Below are positions 33,085-40,228 of a stretch of DNA of 64,000 nt, piece by piece; position 1 is the stretch's first letter; every line of letters begins with the position of its first letter. The notes below the pieces were generated by a model. That model did not search any database and was not told the origin of the DNA. It worked only from the letters and a program-made list of their open reading frames with translations. Source of the stretch: Streptomyces sp. SLBN-118 (lineage in GTDB: Bacteria > Actinomycetota > Actinomycetes > Streptomycetales > Streptomycetaceae); NCBI RefSeq assembly GCF_006715635.1, contig NZ_VFNP01000002.1:2790001-2854000 (forward strand). Direction: 5' to 3'. Made by a program: the position numbers and the translations under genes.

Positions 33085-33119
33085 GCAACCACGCGCAATC
33101 GGCAGGCAATCGCGCAATC
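33085..33119. promoter_or_regulatory. GCAATC repeat cluster upstream of mini-gene operon
   Basis: GCAACC at 33085, then GCAATC at 33095, 33106 and 33114 within 35 bp. They echo the repeats before the DUF6879 gene. The cluster lies just before the first mini-gene and could be an operator for the neighbouring XRE regulator. Confidence 0.4.
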
Positions 33120-33140
33120 ACGGTGCCTACGGTCCTGGCC

Positions 33141-33329
33141 ATGGACCCAGCAACCCGCCCCTCGGGGGCCTCCGAAGCGGGCCCGTCCGGCTGGTGCAAC
33201 TGGCACAGGGGACCCAGCAGGACAGCCTTGGTCGTCCAGGCCGTTGACCGGCCCTGCGGCCCGCCGTTCCCGCTGTCGGCGTGCGCACCGTGCCGTGAGC
33301 AGCGGCACCTCGTACCACTCGCGTCATGA
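33141..33329 (+). CDS. small Cys/His protein, Streptomyces family (CxxH...CxxC)
   Basis: 62 residues: GWCNWHRGPS near the middle and ACAPCREQRHLVPL at the end, giving a C-x2-H / C-x2-C set that suggests a zinc knuckle. I recognise the family (GxCxWHxG...CxPCREQ) from accessory regions of many streptomycetes; function unknown. ATG 33141 is used, GTG 33123 is possible; neither has a strong ribosome site. Its stop overlaps the ATG of the next mini-gene (ATGA), so the two are translationally coupled. Confidence 0.65.
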   Translation: MDPATRPSGASEAGPSGWCNWHRGPSRTALVVQAVDRPCGPPFPLSACAPCREQRHLVPLAS

Positions 33330-33490
33330 AGCCGTACACGACCCCGGGCCGGGTGCCGCTCCCATTCCTCTGCTGGATTCGGAAGCCGGGGACTGAGCTG
33401 CGCTGCACACTGCGCCCGCACGACAAGGGGGCGCACTGGCACGCCCATTCGCGTACGGAATGGCCCCACCGCGGCCCGGAGCCGCAGTGA
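33326..33490 (+). CDS. 54-residue mini-protein, coupled
   Basis: Starts MKPYTTPGRVPLPFLCWIRK and contains ELRCTLRPHDKGAHWHAHSR, a Cys/His-rich stretch (Cys, then H-x3-H-x-H-x-H spacing) that could bind metal. ATG overlaps the previous stop by 4 nt, and its own TGA overlaps the next GTG by 4 nt. Codon third positions are mostly G/C. It is too short to be found by length cut-offs, but the twin overlaps and composition make it credible. Function unknown. Confidence 0.65.
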   Translation: MKPYTTPGRVPLPFLCWIRKPGTELRCTLRPHDKGAHWHAHSRTEWPHRGPEPQ

Positions 33491-33696
33491 GCATCGCCGC
33501 GCGGTCGAGCCGCGCCGTGAAGATCTGCCGGGACCAGCCTGTCCCGTCGGCGGGCTCCCTCAACTGGGAGCAGTACGCCGGCCGGGCCTGTTACGCGTGC
33601 GGCCGGCGGCTGACGTCCAGAGCCATCCCTTGCGGGTGGGCACGCGGCCGACAGGGCGTGCACCTGCTGGACGTCGAGGTGTGGTCGTGCCCCTGA
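33487..33696 (+). CDS. 69-residue mini-protein, coupled
   Basis: GTG 33487 overlaps the preceding stop (GTGA). The sequence begins MSIAARSSRAVKICRDQPVP and includes CYACGRRLTSRAIPCGW, a C-x2-C plus distal Cys that resembles a zinc ribbon half, ending DVEVWSCP. It is third in a chain of overlapping mini-genes. Its last ~30 nt plus following DNA (GAGGTGTGG...CCCCTGATCTCCGCG) recur in decayed form at 34971-35000. Function unknown. Confidence 0.65.
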   Translation: MSIAARSSRAVKICRDQPVPSAGSLNWEQYAGRACYACGRRLTSRAIPCGWARGRQGVHLLDVEVWSCP

Positions 33697-33870
33697 TCTC
33701 CGCGCCCGCGGTCGCGCCGATGGCCGCGGGTAGCTGACGCCCCACTGAACGCCCGCCTCGGCCAATGCATCCGGCCAGGAACCCGGCCGAGGCGGAGACG
33801 GGCTCCTCGCAGAGCCCAGCACGCGGCGCGCGGACAGGCCTCGCGCCGAGCACACACAAGGGAGCATCGC

Positions 33871-34299
33871 ATGACCGCTCTTGCAACAGAACTGACCCAC
33901 GGGCGCACGCTCGTCAACGCCGAATTATTCGACCGTCTCACCGACTTCTGCGCCGAGGAGTACGGCCTCGAACGGAGCGTCGCCGAACGCGTGATGGATC
34001 AGGGCCTCGCGTTCCTCGACGTCATGGGGAGCACCGGCGAGACCCTGTCCCCCTCGAAGCTCATCGACCCTGCGTGGCACACATTCATGCTGCACAGCCC
34101 TCAGTACACGGCCTGGTGCCAGGAACGCTACGGCCGCTACATCCACCACGCACCGAACTCCCGGTACCGGGACAAGGCGGCGATGGTCGACGTCGTCGGG
34201 AAGATCCGCGCGGCCGGATACGCGGTCGATGAGTCCCTGTGGGGCACGAAGGCGGACTGTAACGAGCCGAGCTGCTGCGGCGACGGCCCCTGCTGCTAA
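33871..34299 (+). CDS. glycine-rich-domain-like protein with Cys-rich tail, TTA-containing
   Basis: A 142-residue helical protein of the family labelled glycine-rich domain-containing (HPAWHTFMLHSPQYTAWCQ-type core: here LIDPAWHTFMLHSPQYTAWC, residues ~67-86). It ends in an unusual Cys cluster, CNEPSCCGDGPCC, apt for metal or redox chemistry. AAGGGAG precedes ATG 33871. Codon 19 (33925-33927) is TTA, so translation should need bldA. Its function is not established; neighbours are all small accessory genes. Confidence 0.75.
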   Translation: MTALATELTHGRTLVNAELFDRLTDFCAEEYGLERSVAERVMDQGLAFLDVMGSTGETLSPSKLIDPAWHTFMLHSPQYTAWCQERYGRYIHHAPNSRYRDKAAMVDVVGKIRAAGYAVDESLWGTKADCNEPSCCGDGPCC

Positions 34300-34352
34300 G
34301 GGCTGTCCCGCAATACCCGCCGGGCGCGCGCCACTCACAGAACAGAGCCGCC

Positions 34353-34727
34353 GTGGTTGCCCTTCTCTCCGCCCGCAGCCGCATTACGGTCTTCCCGCTG
34401 GAGGCCCTGACCGTCGCGTACACCACACAGTCGAGCGACTCCCGGAACCTCGGGGAGGTCGCCATCGTCGGCGTCATCGAGCCGGACAACGCGACCGGCG
34501 ACTACCTGTGGCGGCTGGCCGCGAGCATGTACACCAACCCGCCCACCAGCCAGACACAGGCCCGGTGGATCCTCACCCAGTGCACCAGGGCCCGCACCGT
34601 CCACGCGCCCTCATACCGCGATCTGCCCGACACGAAGTGGACCGGCCACCTGACCCGCAACTTCCACCTCGACGCCCTCTTCGCCAACCATGCCATCCTG
34701 CGCACGGGTCGACTCACCATCGAGTGA
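34353..34727 (+). CDS. hypothetical protein, 124 residues
   Basis: Soluble, with a balanced amino-acid composition and strong G/C third positions; no recognised domain. Contains LGEVAIVGVIEPDNATGDYLW and ends HAILRTGRLTIE. Start GTG 34353 (no clear ribosome site; the upstream CAGAGCCGCC is weak). Part of the island, 53 bp after the Cys-tailed gene. Probably real but orphan. Confidence 0.5.
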   Translation: MVALLSARSRITVFPLEALTVAYTTQSSDSRNLGEVAIVGVIEPDNATGDYLWRLAASMYTNPPTSQTQARWILTQCTRARTVHAPSYRDLPDTKWTGHLTRNFHLDALFANHAILRTGRLTIE

Positions 34728-34919
34728 CGGCTCAAGCAACCTGACCGCGCCGGCCTGCCACTCCCCGTCATGGGGCGGGCGGGGCCCTTCTCTGAACAAG
34801 AGGATCGCCCTCGCCGCGACGCACACGCCACTCTCCCTCGTAAAGCAGGAAGGCTCGGTAGGTATCCGCAGGCCCATCCAGACCGGCCCTCCGCAGCCTC
34901 CCCCAGGTGCGTTTGCCAC

Positions 34920-34945
34920 GCCCGACCTGTGAAAACAGGTCGGGC
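34920..34945 (+). terminator. terminator in the right 35-nt repeat
   Basis: Perfect 11-bp stem GCCCGACCTGT / ACAGGTCGGGC with GAAA loop, then ATTCTTC. Compared with the tRNA-His terminator one G-C pair is replaced by A-T on both strands, a compensatory change that implies the stem is maintained. Confidence 0.8.
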
Positions 34946-34960
34946 ATTCTTCATGCCCGA
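34926..34960 (+). repeat. 35-nt direct repeat, right copy
   Basis: 32 of 35 identical to 30419-30453 next to tRNA-His. It could be the far boundary of an inserted segment or a duplicated terminator. Confidence 0.7.
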
Positions 34961-35136
34961 CTCCGTCGTGAGGTGTGGGTCGCGCCCCTGATCTCCGCGC
35001 GCGCCGCCTCGGCAGAAGGCGAGAGCGACGCGCCCGCTGAGAAGGCGCGCGGCCGAATACGTACACCCCACTGATCCCCCGCCCCGGCCGGGGGGACTGC
35101 AAGGACCGAGCACTTCCACGAGAGAGGACACCGTTC

Positions 35137-35490
35137 ATGGGCACACTCAGCAATCGCCGCGGCACGGTCTCGTTCGACAACTCGCATGCCCCCGGGCTGG
35201 ACTGGCGCAAGGCGAGCAGGACCGACCTCGACCCGATCCTGAAGGACTGCGTCATCGTCGCCGAGGCGCCGGACGCGAAGGACCATCCGCACCACAGCAT
35301 CCCGGACGGCACCCGCATGGTTGCTCTCTCGGACGACAAGGACGCGAACAGTCCGGTCCTGTATTTCAGTCGCGCCGAGATCCGGAAGTTCATCGAGGGC
35401 GCGAAGGACGGCGAGTTCGACGACCTCATGGCCAGCGACGAGGAGATGGAGCGGGCCGCCGCCGGCGCCGGCGCGCCGGCCGCCGCGTAA
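35137..35490 (+). CDS. DUF397 domain protein
   Basis: A 117-residue small acidic protein. The DUF397 core reads LDWRKASRTD...CVIVAEAPDAKDH...MVALSDDKDANSPVLYFSRAEIRKFIEGAKDGEFDDL. Family members are encoded next to XRE/DUF5753 regulators and are thought to form regulator pairs of the WhiJ/AbaA type; the likely partner here is the gene at 32202. GAGAGAGGA precedes ATG 35137. A strong terminator follows at 35504. The Ala-rich tail AAAGAGAPAAA is low complexity. Confidence 0.88.
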   Translation: MGTLSNRRGTVSFDNSHAPGLDWRKASRTDLDPILKDCVIVAEAPDAKDHPHHSIPDGTRMVALSDDKDANSPVLYFSRAEIRKFIEGAKDGEFDDLMASDEEMERAAAGAGAPAAA

Positions 35491-35503
35491 GTCCGCCTCT
35501 ACC

Positions 35504-35546
35504 GGCCCCGGTCTGCCACTCGTCCTCCGCGTGGGCAGGCCGGGGC
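35504..35546 (+). terminator. terminator after the DUF397 gene
   Basis: Arms GGCCCCGGTCTGCCAC (35504-35519) and GTGGGCAGGCCGGGGC (35531-35546) pair along nearly the whole length, followed by TTTTAC. A textbook intrinsic terminator. Confidence 0.85.
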
Positions 35547-35638
35547 TTTTACTCCGCCCCGTCGCGACGGACGGGCCGCCCTCCGTCGTACAGCAAAGTG
35601 AGGGCGGGCGACATGGCGCCGGGCCGGCCTGATCGTTT

Positions 35639-36688
35639 TTACGAGGACTCGCGTACGACCAGCTCGGTCGGGAGCACGATCTGCGGAGGCTCCGGGGCCT
35701 GCTCCGTAATTTCCTGAAGCAGCAGCCGCGCCATCGTTCGGCCCATCTCCTCGATCGGCTGTCGCACGCTCGTCAGCGCAGGGTCCATGTGGCGGGCCAT
35801 CGCCGAGTCGTCGAAGCCGACCAGCGCCACGTCGTCCGGGATCCGGCGGCCCGACTCGCGCAGCACATGTCGGGCGCCCGCCGCCATCACGTCGGAGGCC
35901 GCGAATACCGCGTCCACCTCGGGGCAGCGCTCCAGCAGGTCCCGCATCGCACGGCGGCCGCCCTCCTCGGTGAAGTCCGCGCGAGCCGTCAGCCGGGCGT
36001 CCGGGGGCAGGCCCGCCGCCGCCAGGGCGGCGCGATAGCCCTCCAGGCGGCACTGCGCGCCGTACACGTCCAGGCGTCCGGTGATCGTCGCGATCGTGCG
36101 GCGGCCGCGGGCGGCCAGGTGGGCCACCGCGCTGCGGGCGCCCTCGAAGTTGTCGGAGTCGACCGCGGCGAGCGTCTCGTCGGCGGAGCGGCGGCCGCTC
36201 ATCACGGCCGGGATGGACAGTTCCTCCAGCATGTCGGGGATCGGGTCGTCGGCGTGCACCGAGACCAGCAGGACGCCGTCGACGCGGTGGGCGGCCAGAT
36301 ACTGGGCCAGGCGGCGGCGCTCGCGGTCGCTGCCGGCGAGGGTCAGCAGCAGCTGCATGTCGGTGTCGGCGAGAGCCGCGCCGACCCCTCGGACGATGTC
36401 GGAGAAGTACGGCTCGGCGAAGAAACGGTCCTCCGGCTCCGGGACGACGAGGGCTATCGCGTCGGTGCGGTTGGCGGCGAGGGCGCGGGCGGCGCGGTTG
36501 GGTACGTATCCGAGCTCGGCGACGACCGCCTCGACGGCGGCGCGGGTGGCATCGCTGACCCGCGGCGAGCCGTTGATCACGCGGGAGACCGTGCCGCGGC
36601 CGACCCCCGCGCGTGCGGCGACTTCTTCGAGGGTGGGCCTGCCCGTGCCGCGTCCACCGTTGCGCGTACCGATTGTGCGAGACACCAT
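35639..36688 (-). CDS. cebR: LacI-family repressor of cellobiose genes
   Basis: A 349-residue LacI/GalR regulator. The HTH is RPTLEEVAARAGVGRGTVSRVINGSPRVS at the N-terminus and the hinge LGYVPNRAARALAANRT is typical. The sugar-binding periplasmic-like core ends TSVRQPIEEMGRTMARLLL. It is divergent from cebEFG-bglC, with a perfect 14-bp CebR box (36781-36794) in the gap. From memory CebR responds to cellobiose/cellotriose and represses the uptake operon and bglC. Start ATG 36688 follows GGGGAGG; a longer in-frame GTG start at 36772 would reach close to the operator and is unlikely. Confidence 0.92.
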   Translation of the reverse strand: MVSRTIGTRNGGRGTGRPTLEEVAARAGVGRGTVSRVINGSPRVSDATRAAVEAVVAELGYVPNRAARALAANRTDAIALVVPEPEDRFFAEPYFSDIVRGVGAALADTDMQLLLTLAGSDRERRRLAQYLAAHRVDGVLLVSVHADDPIPDMLEELSIPAVMSGRRSADETLAAVDSDNFEGARSAVAHLAARGRRTIATITGRLDVYGAQCRLEGYRAALAAAGLPPDARLTARADFTEEGGRRAMRDLLERCPEVDAVFAASDVMAAGARHVLRESGRRIPDDVALVGFDDSAMARHMDPALTSVRQPIEEMGRTMARLLLQEITEQAPEPPQIVLPTELVVRESS

Positions 36689-36780
36689 TTCCGCCTCCCC
36701 AGGCTTCCCGACCGAGAACATTACGTGCCGGGTGCCTTGACACCCCCGCGGCGAGCCGCGAACCTTCAACACATCGCTTA

Positions 36781-36794
36781 TGGGAGCGCTCCCA
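36781..36794. promoter_or_regulatory. CebR box
   Basis: TGGGAGCGCTCCCA, a perfect 14-bp palindrome identical to the CebR operator consensus as I recall it. It lies between cebR and cebE, 119 bp before the cebE start. Confidence 0.93.
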
Positions 36795-36912
36795 CCGTAC
36801 CTGACTCATACACAACCCGCACGTTCCCCGCCCGAGCCGCACAACGTCAACACAACGGGGCCGCACACAAGTTGGCCGGGGGGTCGGCACGTCAGGGCAC
36901 AAGGAGGACGCA

Positions 36913-38229
36913 ATGCGCAGGGCAGTAATCCTCGCGGTCGTCGCCGCGCTCGGCGCCGGTCTGCTGGCCGGCTGTGCCGAGGACAGCGACGAACCGGCCG
37001 GCACGGCCTCCAACGGCGGCGGTGGCGGGGGCAAGGGCAGGACCACCCTCACCGTGGGTGTCTTCGGCGCCTTCGGCCTCAACGAGGCCGGTCTGTACGA
37101 CGAGTACATGAAGCTCCACAAGAACATCGAGATCAAGCAGACCTCCATCGAGCGGAACGAGAACTACTACCCGCAACTGCTGACCCACCTGGGCAGCGGC
37201 AGCGGACTGGCCGACATCCAGGCCGTCGAGGTCAACAACATCGCGGAGATCACTGCCACTCAGGGGGACAAGCTGGTCGACCTCGGCACGACCGAGGGCG
37301 TGCAGAAGGACGCGTTCCTGCCCTGGAAGTGGGCGCAGGCAACCACCAAGGACGGCAAGACGATCGCGCTCGGCACCGACATCGGGCCGCAGGGCATCTG
37401 CTACCGCAAGGATCTCTTCGCCAAGGCCGGACTGCCCACCGACCGTGAGGCGGTCGGCAAACTGTGGGCGGGCGACTGGAACAAGTACCTGGCCGCGGGC
37501 AAGCAGTTCCGGGCCAAGGCGCCCAAGGGCGCTGCGTTCGTGGACTCGGCGACCGGGGTGATGTCGGCCATCACCGGCAGCAACGAGAACCGCTTCTACG
37601 ACAAGGACGGCAAGATCGTCTACAAGACCAACCCGGCCGTGAAGCAGGCCTGGGACATCGCCGCGGCGTTCGCGACGGAGTCTTTGACCGGCAAACTCCA
37701 GCAGTTCACTCCGGCCTGGGACCAGGGCTTCGCCAACGGCACCTTCGCCACCGTCTCCTGCCCCGCCTGGATGCTCGGCTATATCCAGGACAAGGGCGGG
37801 GCCGCGGGCAAGGACAAGTGGGACGTGGCCGCCGCGCCCAGGCCCAGCAACTGGGGCGGCTCCTTCCTGACCGTGCCCGCCGCGGGCAGGAACAAGGAGG
37901 AGGCGGCCAAGCTCGCCGCCTGGCTGACCGCGCCGGAGCAGCAGGCGAAGCTCTTCGCCAAGCGCGGCAGCTTCCCGAGCGCCAAGGCCGCGTACTCCCT
38001 GCCCGAAGTCTCCGGCGCCAAGCACGCGTACTTCGGCAACGCGCCCATCGGGGAGATCTTCTCCAAGGCCGCCGAGGGAGTGCCGGTCCAGATCATCGGG
38101 CCGAAGGACCTGATCATCGCGCAGAACCTGGGAGACGTGGGCATGCTCCAGGTCGACCAGAAGGGCCGCTCCCCCAGGCAAGGATGGGACGCGGCGGTGA
38201 AGGCGATCGACAACGCCCTGGACCAGTGA
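36913..38229 (+). CDS. cebE: cello-oligosaccharide ABC transporter substrate-binding lipoprotein
   Basis: A 438-residue family-1 solute-binding protein. Signal with lipobox LLAGC (Cys21), Gly-rich spacer, then the sugar-binding core (TLTVGVFGAFGLNEAGLYDEY...GSGLADIQAVEV...YRKDLFAKAGLPTDREAVG...). It delivers cellobiose/cellotriose to CebFG; the ATPase MsiK is encoded elsewhere in streptomycetes. ATG 36913 with AAGGAGG 7 nt upstream. First gene of the ceb operon, controlled by the CebR box. The stop overlaps the cebF start region. Confidence 0.93.
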   Translation: MRRAVILAVVAALGAGLLAGCAEDSDEPAGTASNGGGGGGKGRTTLTVGVFGAFGLNEAGLYDEYMKLHKNIEIKQTSIERNENYYPQLLTHLGSGSGLADIQAVEVNNIAEITATQGDKLVDLGTTEGVQKDAFLPWKWAQATTKDGKTIALGTDIGPQGICYRKDLFAKAGLPTDREAVGKLWAGDWNKYLAAGKQFRAKAPKGAAFVDSATGVMSAITGSNENRFYDKDGKIVYKTNPAVKQAWDIAAAFATESLTGKLQQFTPAWDQGFANGTFATVSCPAWMLGYIQDKGGAAGKDKWDVAAAPRPSNWGGSFLTVPAAGRNKEEAAKLAAWLTAPEQQAKLFAKRGSFPSAKAAYSLPEVSGAKHAYFGNAPIGEIFSKAAEGVPVQIIGPKDLIIAQNLGDVGMLQVDQKGRSPRQGWDAAVKAIDNALDQ

Positions 38230-39296
38230 CCGATATGGCACGTGACGCACAGGCTGCCGCGCCCTCCCAAGGGGAGGAGGGCGCGGCCCCGCGCACACAC
38301 TCCGGCGCGCCCGCACCGCACACCGGCCCGCCCGCTCCGTCCGAGTCGCGCACACCGTCCGAGTCGGCGGCCGACCGGCGTCGCCGGGCCCGGCGCAGCC
38401 GCCGCTACCGGCTGGACGTCAGGTGGAGTCCGTACGCCTTCGTGGCGCCGTTCTTCGTGTTCTTCCTGGCCTTCGGGCTCTTTCCGCTGCTCTACACCGG
38501 CTGGGCCTCGCTGCACCGGGTGGAGTTGACCGCGCCCACCGACATGGAGTGGGTGGGGCTGCGGAACTTCTCCCGCCTGCTGGAGGACGAGTTCTTCTGG
38601 AACGCGTTGAAGAACACCGTCACCATCGGGCTGATCTCCACGGTGCCGCAGCTGCTGATCGCGCTCGGCATCGCGCATCTGCTGAACTACCGGCTGCGCG
38701 GCTCGATGTTCTTCCGGGTCGCCGCGCTGACTCCGTACGCCACCTCGGTGGCCGCCGCGACGCTCGTCTTCGTGCTCCTCTTCGGGCGCGACTACGGAAT
38801 GATCAACTGGGCGCTGGGGCTGGTCGGCTTCGACAGGATCGACTGGCAGAACGGCACCTGGACCTCCCAACTGGCCGTCTCCACCATCGTCATCTGGCGG
38901 TGGACGGGCTACAACGCGCTGATCTATCTGGCCGCGATGCAGGCCATACCGAACGATCTCTACGAGTCGGCCGCCCTCGACGGCGCCTCGCGCTTTCAGC
39001 AGTTCCGGCATGTCACCGTCCCCTCGCTGCGCCCCACGATCCTGTTCACCTGTGTGGTCTCGACGATCGGCGCGACCCAGCTCTTCGGCGAGCCGCTGCT
39101 GTTCAACGGGAGCGCGGGCGCGACCGGCGGGGCCGAGCACCAGTTCCAGACGCTCGGGCTCTATCTGTACGAGCAGGGCTGGGTGAATCTCCACCTCGGC
39201 CGGGCCTCCGCGATCGCCTGGTCGATGTTCCTGATCCTGCTGATCATCGGCGCGGTGAACTGGCTGCTCACCCGCCGTCTGAGCAAGAGCGCCTAG
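38226..39296 (+). CDS. cebF: cello-oligosaccharide ABC transporter permease
   Basis: A 356-residue inner-membrane permease. A long polar, Pro/Ala-rich N-terminal tail (~60 residues, ending RRARRSRRYR) precedes six membrane helices. The EAA loop (YESAALDGASRFQQFRHVTVPSLRP) that contacts the ATPase is intact. GTG 38226 overlaps the cebE stop (GTGA); ATG 38235 is an equally possible start three codons later. It forms a heterodimer with CebG. The spacing to cebG is 12 bp. Confidence 0.92.
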   Translation: MTDMARDAQAAAPSQGEEGAAPRTHSGAPAPHTGPPAPSESRTPSESAADRRRRARRSRRYRLDVRWSPYAFVAPFFVFFLAFGLFPLLYTGWASLHRVELTAPTDMEWVGLRNFSRLLEDEFFWNALKNTVTIGLISTVPQLLIALGIAHLLNYRLRGSMFFRVAALTPYATSVAAATLVFVLLFGRDYGMINWALGLVGFDRIDWQNGTWTSQLAVSTIVIWRWTGYNALIYLAAMQAIPNDLYESAALDGASRFQQFRHVTVPSLRPTILFTCVVSTIGATQLFGEPLLFNGSAGATGGAEHQFQTLGLYLYEQGWVNLHLGRASAIAWSMFLILLIIGAVNWLLTRRLSKSA

Positions 39297-39308
39297 GGGG
39301 TATGTGAC

Positions 39309-40175
39309 GTGACGACTTCGCTGAGCGCCAAGCGTGCCAAGGGCCGCGCCGGACGCCATCTGCACGGCGGCCGGATCACCTATGCCGTACTGATCGTTTT
39401 CACCATCGGCTCCCTCTTCCCCTTGGTGTGGACGGCTGTCGCCGCCTCCCGCAACAACACCCGGCTCGCGCAGACCCCACCGCCCTTCTGGTTCGGCGGC
39501 AATCTCTTCAAGAACCTCCAGTTCGCCTGGTCGGACGCCAATATGGGGACCGCCCTGCTCAACACCACGATCGTCGCGGGGTCGATCGCGGCCGGGACCG
39601 TCTTCTTCTCCACACTCGCCGGCTTCGCCTTCGCCAAACTCCGCTTCCGCTTCAAGAACCTCCTGCTCGTGCTGGTGATCGGCACGATGATGGTGCCGCC
39701 CCAGCTCAGCGTCGTGCCGCTGTACATGCTGATCGCCGAGTTGTCCTGGACCGACCAGCTGCAGTCCGTCATCCTGCCCACCCTGGTCAGCGCCTTCGGC
39801 GTGTTCTTCATGCGGCAGTACCTCATGGAGGCACTGCCCACCGAGCTGATCGAGGCGGCACGCGTGGACGGCGCGAGCAGTTGGCGGGTGGTGTGGCATG
39901 TCGTCTTCCCCGCCGCGCGGCCCGCGATGGCGGTGCTGGGGATGCTGACCTTCGTCATGGCCTGGAACGACTTCTTCTGGCCGATCATCGCGCTGACCCA
40001 GAACGGCAGCCCCACCGTGCAGGTCGCGCTGACCGGGCTCGGCCGCGGCTTCATCCCCGACCAGTCGGTGATCATGGCGGGCGCTCTGCTGGGCACGCTG
40101 CCGCTGCTGATCGCCTTCGTCCTGTTCGGGAAACACATCGTCGGCGGCATTATGCAGGGCGCCGTCAAGGGCTGA
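39309..40175 (+). CDS. cebG: cello-oligosaccharide ABC transporter permease
   Basis: A 288-residue permease with six helices, partner of CebF. The EAA loop is [29 protein letters not shown] 39309 is preceded by AGGGGG. Length is typical for the MalG-like subunit. It is followed after 52 bp by bglC, whose start overlaps a degenerate CebR box. Confidence 0.93.
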   Translation: MTTSLSAKRAKGRAGRHLHGGRITYAVLIVFTIGSLFPLVWTAVAASRNNTRLAQTPPPFWFGGNLFKNLQFAWSDANMGTALLNTTIVAGSIAAGTVFFSTLAGFAFAKLRFRFKNLLLVLVIGTMMVPPQLSVVPLYMLIAELSWTDQLQSVILPTLVSAFGVFFMRQYLMEALPTELIEAARVDGASSWRVVWHVVFPAARPAMAVLGMLTFVMAWNDFFWPIIALTQNGSPTVQVALTGLGRGFIPDQSVIMAGALLGTLPLLIAFVLFGKHIVGGIMQGAVKG

Positions 40176-40214
40176 CCTGAGGACCTCCTCACATCCTCGT
40201 ACCTACGCACATGT

Positions 40215-40228
40215 TGGGAGCACACCCA
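40215..40228. promoter_or_regulatory. degenerate CebR box overlapping bglC start
   Basis: TGGGAGCACACCCA, 12 of 14 positions matching TGGGAGCGCTCCCA; both outer arms are intact. It ends on the A of the bglC ATG and also contains the GGGAG ribosome site. Confidence 0.6.

Larger units (their letters stand above)
34728..35136. other. 409-bp non-coding stretch in the island
   Basis: No gene supported. It holds a short CCCCGTCATGGGG hairpin after the preceding gene, a terminator plus the right copy of the 35-nt repeat (34920-34960), and a decayed duplicate (about 34971-35080) of the DNA at 33681-33756. The DUF397 leader begins near 35110. Confidence 0.5.
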
